The translations under genes and the position numbers were made by a program. The notes beneath the pieces are model-generated. The model had not been told where the DNA came from, searched no databases, and worked only from the letters and a program-made list of their open reading frames with translations. From Acidovorax sp. NB1 (GTDB taxonomy: Bacteria > Pseudomonadota > Gammaproteobacteria > Burkholderiales > Burkholderiaceae_C): a DNA stretch of 47,863 nucleotides. Below, piece after piece: positions 41,712 through 47,863 of this stretch (within the stretch, counting starts at the first letter, position 1; every line of letters begins with the position of its first letter). The stretch lies in NCBI RefSeq assembly GCF_005405905.1, contig NZ_BJHU01000020.1, forward strand, positions 1-47,863, given 5' to 3'.

Positions 41712-42644
41712 CTATTCTTTTCGTAGCGAAGACGCTACACCCTTCACACACTCGCGCAGCCACGCGGCCGCCGCCGAGTGGTGGGTGCGCGCGTGCCAGA
41801 GCTGGTAATACATGAGCCGGGGAAACGGCACCGGACAGGGCAGGATGGCCAGGGGCAGCTGCTCCACATACCGTTCGCAGTACTGGCGGCCCGTGGTCAG
41901 CACAAGCAAGCTCGATGCCACGATGCTGGGGATGAGGCTGAAATGCGCGCAGCGCGCCGTGATGTGGCGCTGCATGCCCAGGCTGTCCAGGTGCACGTCG
42001 ATCACGCCGCGTGCGCCGGGGTGTGTGGGCGTGGGGGCAATGTGTTCGGCGGCCAGCCAGCCTTCCACATCCCAGCCGCGCCGCACGGCGGGGTGGTCCT
42101 TGCCCACCAGGCACACCACCTCGTCGCCAAACAGGCGGCCCATGTGCAGGTCGTCGGGCGGCTGGGGCCAGTTGCCGATCACCACATCGACCTCGCCCTG
42201 TGCCAGGTGCGCGTGGTAGTGCGCGTCGGCCGACAAGGGAAGGATCTCGATGGGGCACAGGGGCGCTTCAACCTTGATGCGGGACACGAGCTGCGGCAGG
42301 AACAGCGGGTCGAGGTAGTCGCTGGCGGCCACGCGGAAGGTGCGGGTGGCGGTGCGCGGGTCAAACCCGCGCGCATCCGAAAACAGCGCCTCGGCCGCGC
42401 GCAGGATGGCCCCTGCGGGCTCCACCATGCGCAGCGCGGCGTCGGTGGGCATCATGCTGGCGCCAGAGCGCACCAGCAGCGGGTCGCCCGACAGGTCGCG
42501 CAGCCGCTTGAGCGCAGCCGACACCGCCGGCTGGTGCATGCCCAGGCGGACGGCGGCCCTCGATACGCTGCGTTCTGTGAGCACGGTGTGCAAGACCCTT
42601 ATGAGATGGAGGTCTATCTTGTCGAAAAGGGCGTGGTCTCTCAT
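41712..42644 (-). CDS. LysR-type transcriptional regulator, probable xdh regulator
   Basis: 310 aa. The N-terminal winged helix (LHLIRVLHTVLTERSVSRAAVRLGMHQPAVSAALKRLRDLSGDPLLVR) is followed by a periplasmic-binding-protein-like effector domain. It is divergent from xdhAB, with an 110-bp intergenic region holding an inverted repeat, the standard LysR arrangement. Control of xdhAB and perhaps the transporter by a purine-derived effector is inferred. Confidence 0.92.
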   Translation of the reverse strand: MRDHALFDKIDLHLIRVLHTVLTERSVSRAAVRLGMHQPAVSAALKRLRDLSGDPLLVRSGASMMPTDAALRMVEPAGAILRAAEALFSDARGFDPRTATRTFRVAASDYLDPLFLPQLVSRIKVEAPLCPIEILPLSADAHYHAHLAQGEVDVVIGNWPQPPDDLHMGRLFGDEVVCLVGKDHPAVRRGWDVEGWLAAEHIAPTPTHPGARGVIDVHLDSLGMQRHITARCAHFSLIPSIVASSLLVLTTGRQYCERYVEQLPLAILPCPVPFPRLMYYQLWHARTHHSAAAAWLRECVKGVASSLRKE

Positions 42645-42664
42645 AGCAGTGCGTGCATTGATGT

Positions 42665-42682
42665 CATAAGCTTGTACTTATG
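42665..42682. promoter_or_regulatory. Putative operator between the LysR gene and xdhA
   Basis: CATAAG-cttgta-CTTATG is a perfect 6-bp-arm inverted repeat with a 6-bp spacer, 20 bases from the LysR start and 72 before the xdhA ATG. The spacing is not the T-N11-A of classic LysR boxes, so the regulator assignment is tentative. Confidence 0.45.
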
Positions 42683-42754
42683 CTGAAGGCCTCGGGGCGC
42701 CCTACCCTCTGATGAATTGAAGAATTGATAGCAATCGAAGAAGCGGCATCCGTC

Positions 42755-44263
42755 ATGACCACCCAACCCTTGCAATTCCTGCGCCGAGGCCAGCCCGTGG
42801 CGCTGGGCAATGTACCACCCGACCGCACCCTGCTGGAGGTGCTGCGCGAAGACCTGGGCTGCACCGGCACCAAGGAGGGCTGTGGCGAAGGCGACTGCGG
42901 CGCCTGCACCGTGGTGCTGGGCGAAGAGCGCGGCGGACAGCTGCACTACAGCGCCGTGAACAGCTGCATCCGACTGGCCCATTCGGTGAACGGCATGGCG
43001 CTGTGGACGGTGGAAGACCTGGCGGAAGACCCGCTGATCCAGCCCGTGGGCGATGCCCCCGCTGCCCGACAAACGATCACGCTCCATCCCGCACAGGAGG
43101 CCATGGTCCAGTGCCACGGCTCTCAATGCGGGTTCTGTACTCCCGGCTTCGTGATGAGCCTCTTCGGCATGTACCAGAACCATGTCTGCCACGGTGAACC
43201 CATCACCCGCGAACTGGCCCAGGAAGAACTCTCGGGCAACCTGTGCCGCTGTACCGGCTACCGCCCCATCCTCGATGCCGCCCAGCAAATGGCATCGCTG
43301 CCCGGCATGGTGGTCAATGAATCCGAAGTGCTACAAAAATTGAAGCTGATGGCGCAGGACCAGCGCGCGCAGACAGCCGATTTTTCTTATATCGCCCCCA
43401 CCAGCCAGGCCGCCCTGCTGGCCGCACGCGCGGCCCACCCCGCTGCGCAGATCGTGGCCGGTTGTACCGACGTGGGGCTGTGGGTGACCAAGCAGCACAA
43501 GCAGTACACCCAGGTGCTGGACGTGACCCGTGCGGCCGAGCTGCGCGAAGTCACACCGCACACCGACGCCATCCACATCGGCGCCGCCGTCACGCTGACC
43601 GACGCGTTTGCAGCCCTCACTGCGCAGTGGCCGCAGCTGCACCGCTTTGCCACGCGGTTTGCGGGGTTGCCCGTGCGCAACTCGGGCACGCTGGGCGGCA
43701 ACGTGGCCAACGGATCGCCCATTGGCGACTCCATGCCCCTCTTGATCGCGCTGCGCGCCCAGGTGGTACTGGCCAGCCAGGCCCGGGGCGAGCGCCAGCT
43801 GCCGCTGGAAGACCTGTACACCGGCTACCGGCAGAACGTGATGGCGCCGGATGAGCTGCTGGTGCGCATCGTGGTGCCCCGCCCATCGACCCAAGAACAG
43901 CTGCGGGCGTACAAGATCTCCAAGCGCTTTGACGACGACATCTCCGCCGTCTGCCTGGTGCTCAACCTCGACATCGCGGACGGCACCGTGCAGCGCGCCA
44001 GCATCGGCGCAGGCGGCGTGGCCGCCACACCGGCCCGCGCGCGGCAGACAGAGGCCGCGTTGGTCGGCCAACCGTGGACCGAGGCCACCGCGCAACGCGC
44101 CGCTGCGGTGCTGCAGGCTGAGTTCAGCCCCATCTCGGACATGCGCGCCAGCGGCACCTATCGCCGCCAGGTGCTGGGCAGCCTGCTGCAGCGCTACTGG
44201 CTGGAGAGCCAGGGCCAGCCCTCGGTCAGCCTGGACACTTTGACGCTGGAGGCCACGGTATGA
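42755..44263 (+). CDS. xdhA: Xanthine dehydrogenase small subunit (2Fe-2S and FAD)
   Basis: 502 aa. The plant-type [2Fe-2S] domain has Cys43, Cys48, Cys51 and Cys71 (EGCGEGDCGACTV; NSCIRLA). The second [2Fe-2S] domain has CHGSQCGFCTPGF and NLCRCTGYRPI. The FAD domain follows from about residue 190 (IVAGCTDVGLWVTKQ, GNVANGSPIGD) with the C-terminal CO-dehydrogenase-flavoprotein fold. It passes electrons from the Mo site of XdhB to FAD and NAD+. The ATG at 42755 is chosen by homology (MTTQPLQFLRRG); a TTG at 42725 is also in frame. It overlaps xdhB by four bases (ATGA). Confidence 0.96.
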   Translation: MTTQPLQFLRRGQPVALGNVPPDRTLLEVLREDLGCTGTKEGCGEGDCGACTVVLGEERGGQLHYSAVNSCIRLAHSVNGMALWTVEDLAEDPLIQPVGDAPAARQTITLHPAQEAMVQCHGSQCGFCTPGFVMSLFGMYQNHVCHGEPITRELAQEELSGNLCRCTGYRPILDAAQQMASLPGMVVNESEVLQKLKLMAQDQRAQTADFSYIAPTSQAALLAARAAHPAAQIVAGCTDVGLWVTKQHKQYTQVLDVTRAAELREVTPHTDAIHIGAAVTLTDAFAALTAQWPQLHRFATRFAGLPVRNSGTLGGNVANGSPIGDSMPLLIALRAQVVLASQARGERQLPLEDLYTGYRQNVMAPDELLVRIVVPRPSTQEQLRAYKISKRFDDDISAVCLVLNLDIADGTVQRASIGAGGVAATPARARQTEAALVGQPWTEATAQRAAAVLQAEFSPISDMRASGTYRRQVLGSLLQRYWLESQGQPSVSLDTLTLEATV

Positions 44264-46608
44264 ACGCCCCCGAACAGATCCCGACCCAGGCCCTGCCCTC
44301 GCCCACCCGGGCCGCCATGGGCCACTCGCACATCCATGAAAGCGCCCGCGCCCAGGTGGCAGGCGCCGCGCACTACATCGACGACCTGCCCGAGGTGAAG
44401 GGCACGCTGTATGCCGCGCCCATCCTCTCGACCGTGGCGCACGGCACCCTGAACGGGGTGGACGCCACCGCTGCACTGGCGCTGCCTGGTGTGCGTGGCG
44501 TGGTGCTGGCCAGCGACGTGCCGGGCGACAAGATCCTGGCCGCGTTCGGGCACGACGAGCCCGTTTTTGCGCTGGACAGCGTGCAGTTTGTGGGCCAGGT
44601 GATTGGCCTCGTTGTGGCCGACTCGGTCATGCAAGCACGCCGCGCCGTGCGCGCCGTGAAGCTCGACATCACCCCCCAGCCCGCCGTGCTTACGGTGCAG
44701 GACGCGCTGAAGGCGCAAAGCTATGTGCTGCCCCCCGTGTTTGTGCGCCGGGGCGATGCGGCCACCGGCCTCGCGCAATCCGCCCACCGCCTGAGCGGCG
44801 CGTTTGAGGTCGGCGGGCAGGAGCATTTTTACCTCGAAGGCCAGATCGCCTACGCCATGCCGCTGGAGCAAAAACAGTGGTGGGTCTACTCCAGCACCCA
44901 GCACCCGGGCGAGGTGCAGCACTGGGTATCGCACGCTTTGGGCATCGACAACCATGCGGTGCGCGTGGAGTGCCGCCGCATGGGTGGTGGCTTTGGCGGC
45001 AAGGAGACCCAAGCCGGCCACCTGGCCGTGTGGGCCGCTGTGGCCGCGAACAAGCTGGGCCGCCCCATCAAGCTGCGACTGGACCGGGACGAAGACTTCA
45101 TGGTCACCGGCAAGCGCCACCCGTTCGCGTACGAGTACGACGTGGGCTTTGACGACACCGGCCGCATCACGGGCCTGAAACTGCACATGGCCGCCAACTG
45201 CGGCTTCAGCGCCGACCTGTCCGGCCCCGTGGCCGACCGCGCGGTGTTCCACGCCGACAACGCCTACTACCTGAGCGATGTCGAGATCGCGTCCTACCGC
45301 TGCAAGACCAACACCCAAAGCCACACCGCCTTCCGCGGCTTTGGTGGCCCGCAGGGCGTGATCGTGATCGAAGCCATCCTGGGCGACATTGCGCGTGCAC
45401 TCGGCCTGGACGCGCAGGACGTGCGCCTGGCCAACCTGTATGGCAAGGACGCGAGCAGTGGCCGCCATGTGACCCACTACCAGATGGCGGTGGAAGACAA
45501 CATCCTGCACGAGCTGCTGCCCACGCTGGAGCAGACCTCGCACTACCGCCAGCGCCAGGCCGAGATTGCGGCCTGGAATGCGCGCAACCCGGTCATCAAG
45601 CGCGGCATGGCCATCACGCCCGTCAAGTTCGGCATCAGCTTCACCGCCACGCTGTTCAACCAGGCGGGTGCGCTGGTGCATGTGTACACCGACGGCAGCG
45701 TGCAGGTGAACCACGGCGGCACCGAAATGGGCCAGGGCCTGCACACCAAGGTGGCGCAGATCGTGGCCGATGAGCTGGGTGTGCCCCTGCACCGTGTGCT
45801 GGTGACGGCCAGCGACACCAGCAAGGTGCCCAACGCCAGCGCCACCGCCGCCAGCAGCGGCACCGACCTGAACGGCCGCGCCGCCCAGTACGCCGCGCGC
45901 AACGTGCGCGACAACCTGGCCTCGTTCGTGTGCGGGCTGGACGGCTGCGGCGCAGGCGCCATCCGGTTCGCGGGCGGCCAGGTGATCTCGCCCAAGGCCG
46001 TGCGCAGCTTCGACGCCGTGGTCAAGGAGGCGTACGCCAACCGCATCCAGCTGTGGAGCGACGGTTTTTACCGCACGCCCAAGATCCACTACGACAAGGC
46101 CACGCTCACCGGGCGCCCGTTTTACTACTTCAGCTATGGCGCCGCCTGCACCGAGGTGGCCATCGACACCCTGACGGGCGAGAGCCGCGTGCTGAAGGTG
46201 GACATCCTGCATGACGTGGGCCACAGCATCAACCCGGCCATCGACATCGGCCAGATCGAGGGCGGGTTTGTGCAGGGCATGGGCTGGCTGACGACCGAGC
46301 AGCTGGTGTGGAACGACAAGGGGTACCTTGCCACCCACGCACCGAGCACGTACAAGATCCCGGCGACGGGCGACATTCCGGCGCACTTCAACGTCCACCT
46401 GTGGCCCGAGGCGAACCGGGAGGACAACGTGGGTGGCAGCAAGGCGGTGGGGGAGCCGCCGTTCATGCTGGCGATCAGTGTGTATGAGGCGCTGCGCAAT
46501 GCGGTGGCAGCGGGGCGTAGCGGCGTGGATGCTGCGGCGCCGGTGGTGTTGACGGCACCGGCGACTGCGGAGAATGTGCTGAGGGCTTTGGGGCGGGTGG
46601 GGGATTGA
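44260..46608 (+). CDS. xdhB: Xanthine dehydrogenase molybdenum-binding subunit
   Basis: 782 aa. Oxidises hypoxanthine to xanthine and xanthine to urate. Landmarks: EHFYLEGQIAYAMP, GGGFGGKE (242-249), AFRGFGGPQG, GGTEMGQGLHTKVAQI, and GSKAVGEPPFML with the catalytic Glu732. The ATG overlaps the xdhA stop. The active enzyme needs a sulfurated Mo cofactor inserted by XdhC, whose gene is not in the window; the DNA after xdhB is repeat and transposon sequence. Confidence 0.96.
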   Translation: MNAPEQIPTQALPSPTRAAMGHSHIHESARAQVAGAAHYIDDLPEVKGTLYAAPILSTVAHGTLNGVDATAALALPGVRGVVLASDVPGDKILAAFGHDEPVFALDSVQFVGQVIGLVVADSVMQARRAVRAVKLDITPQPAVLTVQDALKAQSYVLPPVFVRRGDAATGLAQSAHRLSGAFEVGGQEHFYLEGQIAYAMPLEQKQWWVYSSTQHPGEVQHWVSHALGIDNHAVRVECRRMGGGFGGKETQAGHLAVWAAVAANKLGRPIKLRLDRDEDFMVTGKRHPFAYEYDVGFDDTGRITGLKLHMAANCGFSADLSGPVADRAVFHADNAYYLSDVEIASYRCKTNTQSHTAFRGFGGPQGVIVIEAILGDIARALGLDAQDVRLANLYGKDASSGRHVTHYQMAVEDNILHELLPTLEQTSHYRQRQAEIAAWNARNPVIKRGMAITPVKFGISFTATLFNQAGALVHVYTDGSVQVNHGGTEMGQGLHTKVAQIVADELGVPLHRVLVTASDTSKVPNASATAASSGTDLNGRAAQYAARNVRDNLASFVCGLDGCGAGAIRFAGGQVISPKAVRSFDAVVKEAYANRIQLWSDGFYRTPKIHYDKATLTGRPFYYFSYGAACTEVAIDTLTGESRVLKVDILHDVGHSINPAIDIGQIEGGFVQGMGWLTTEQLVWNDKGYLATHAPSTYKIPATGDIPAHFNVHLWPEANREDNVGGSKAVGEPPFMLAISVYEALRNAVAAGRSGVDAAAPVVLTAPATAENVLRALGRVGD

Positions 46609-46648
46609 GGTTTTTTTGGCCTCTGCCGCCTGCTGGCTATGCATTTTT

Positions 46649-46668
46649 AGCTACTATTTTTGTAGCAG
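46649..46668. repeat. Dispersed repeat copy E after xdhB
   Basis: agctactatttttgtagcag, a short copy of the family seen at 5559, lies 40 bases past xdhB. Its ctac/gtag arms are AT-flanked and could act as a weak transcription end. Gap 46609-47409 otherwise holds only the structured element. Confidence 0.55.
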
Positions 46669-46750
46669 TTTGATTTCTTGATCGCCGTTGGGGCTGAGCT
46701 TGTCGGAGCCTGTGTGTAGATTGGGCTGCATGCTTGGGTTGAGGGCGGAG

Positions 46751-47349
46751 GCCGGGGTGTGCCCCCGGCGGCGCAGTGGCTTTCTTTTGCTTCGCCAAAA
46801 GAAAGTCACCAAAGAAAAGGCGACCCTACAGGCTGTGTCCCTTCGCTTCGCTACGGGCAACCTGCGGTGCTCGCGTCCAGCGGGGTCTCGCTCCAACTCG
46901 CTTCGTTTCACTGCGCTCAAACAATCGCGAGCCCTGATCCGCTGGCCGCTGCGCTCCTCGGCACATCCTGAAGGGAACCCGGGGAGTGGACATCCACACG
47001 GGCCATTGCTTCGCTGCGCTGCGCTCGGCCCCACCTGCTCAGCGCGTGGCGCTTGCGCCCGCGAGGTGGGGCCAAGCGAAGCGATGGCCCGTAGGGCTGT
47101 TCGGCTGTTGGATGTTCGGATGTCCAACCCCCTGCTGGCTGCGCCTGCGGCGGGGCGGTTGTGGGGTGAGCATGGGCGTCGAAGCGCCCATGCTTCGTGC
47201 TCTGACTCGCCGTGGCTGTCCGAGCGGCGCTGCGCAGCAGCAAAGCGAGTTCCACGGCGCACCCCACAACCGCCCCGACGCAGGTTTGCCCCGGAGCGAA
47301 GCGCAGGGGTCGCAGACTGGGGGTCGCCCTTTCTTTGGTGACTTTCTTT
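46751..47349. repeat. Highly structured repeat element with 29-nt terminal inverted repeats
   Basis: Bounded by 29-nt inverted arms at 46798-46826 and 47321-47349 that match at 28 of 29 positions; the left arm also forms a 9-bp stem with 46780-46788. A GC hairpin (gccgggg/ccccggc) precedes it at 46751-46769. Inside are nested hairpins: 47000-47090 (inner arms ggccccacct/aggtggggcc), and a perfect 18-bp pair cggggcggttgtggggtg at 47151-47168 with 47260-47277, enclosing a 10-bp stem at 47169-47178/47185-47194. Open frames across it are low-quality and reflect composition, so I do not call a protein. It resembles an element recurring in Comamonadaceae genomes. Confidence 0.85.
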
Positions 47350-47409
47350 CGGAGGGTGTAGAAGAAATAAATTATGATCCCGTCGCACTGACTAAGCGGG
47401 AGCAACGCA

Positions 47410-47863
47410 ATGGCAAAGACAGGCCGACCGCCCGTGATATCTCCTGGAGAGTACGCGGCCTTGCGCGAAGTGGTGCGCGACAACCCCCAGGCCACACTGC
47501 CCGAATTGGCCCTGGCCTGGGCTGAGCGCATGGGCCGCAACGCGCCCAGCACGGTCACGCTGCGCGCAGCGCTCAAAGCGGCCGGCTTGCAGCGCACACG
47601 GCCCACAAAGCAACTGGCGCGCGCTAACCCCCAGCAGCCTGGCACGCGCTACGGCTACACCACCCTGCATCGCCCCCGCAGCGACTCAGGCATGGCCCTC
47701 TGCCTCACAGACGCTGAATGGGCATTGGCCCAGGACCTGTTCGAGCCAGAGCCCGGCGCGCGAGGTCGGCCTGCCACGTACTCCCGGCGCAGCGTGGTCG
47801 AAGCGTGCTGCTATATGCTGCGCACCGGCTCGTCCTGGCGCAACCTGCCCGAGCAGATCTATC
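47410..47863 (+). mobile_element. IS5-like transposase gene, 5' part (cut by window edge)
   Basis: The frame opens at ATG 47410 with GGGAG eight bases upstream and runs to the edge (151 codons). An N-terminal helix-turn-helix-like region (GRPPVISPGEYAALREVV, about 5-65) is followed from about 96 by LTDAEWALAQDLFEPEPGARGRPATY and CCYMLRTGSSWRNLPEQ, the DUF4096-type start of IS5/IS1182-like DDE transposases. The catalytic triad is outside the window, so activity cannot be judged. It begins 61 bases after the structured inverted-repeat element, which may be its left flank. Confidence 0.85.

Noticed and set aside
46688..47341. 217-codon and overlapping frames inside the structured element (LLLRQKKVTKEKAT)
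   Set aside because: Similar fragments are commonly mis-annotated proteins from this repeat; frames occur on both strands and follow the hairpin arms.

Overview
The window is GC-rich chromosomal DNA (only intergenic spots are AT-rich) from a betaproteobacterium, most likely a denitrifying member of the Comamonadaceae (Acidovorax/Diaphorobacter-like). This rests on protein character (a short H-NS with a YRDPATGQTWTGRGKAPRW tail, a clade-I-type NosZ, AcnA) and on short intergenic repeats of the 'agctatcaaaa-tag' type that I associate with that family. Genus assignment is inference. No tRNA, rRNA or CRISPR was seen.

Layout. 1-7.5 kb: a truncated membrane PAS/GGDEF protein, aconitase acnA, a small membrane protein divergent from an XRE/MmyB-type regulator, and an H-NS-family gene. 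7.9-8.7 kb: apaH. 8.7-19.8 kb: a nitrous-oxide-reduction locus built around a divergent promoter region with a near-consensus FNR/DNR box (10327-10340). Leftward lie a c5-type cytochrome lipoprotein and the flavin transferase apbE (nosX-like). Rightward lie a small Cys-containing DUF2946-like protein, nosZ, nosR, nosD, nosF, nosY, nosL and a second NosL-family protein. NosZ reduces N2O; NosR is a flavoprotein/ferredoxin that ApbE can flavinylate; NosDFY and NosL supply copper/sulfur for the CuZ centre. 19.9-28.8 kb: housekeeping and accessory genes (RhlE-type helicase with a long structured leader, SulP-STAS-cNMP transporter, YpfJ metallopeptidase, pyroglutamyl peptidase, ornithine-cyclodeaminase-family reductase, diguanylate cyclase, a small unknown).

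29-46.6 kb is a purine/nucleoside acquisition and catabolism region: dcd, guanine deaminase, a BMP-type binding protein, a chemoreceptor, a HIT hydrolase, an adenine-deaminase-type enzyme translationally coupled to a Rieske oxygenase, a second BMP lipoprotein with its two permeases and ATPase, a LysR regulator, and divergent xdhAB. Adenine and guanine would be deaminated to hypoxanthine and xanthine and oxidised by XdhAB. The Rieske oxygenase has no assigned step and is the most open question there.

46.6-47.9 kb is a mobile/repetitive edge: a roughly 600-bp highly structured element bounded by 29-nt inverted repeats, followed immediately by an IS5-like transposase that runs off the window. 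xdhC, often found after xdhB, is not present in this window.
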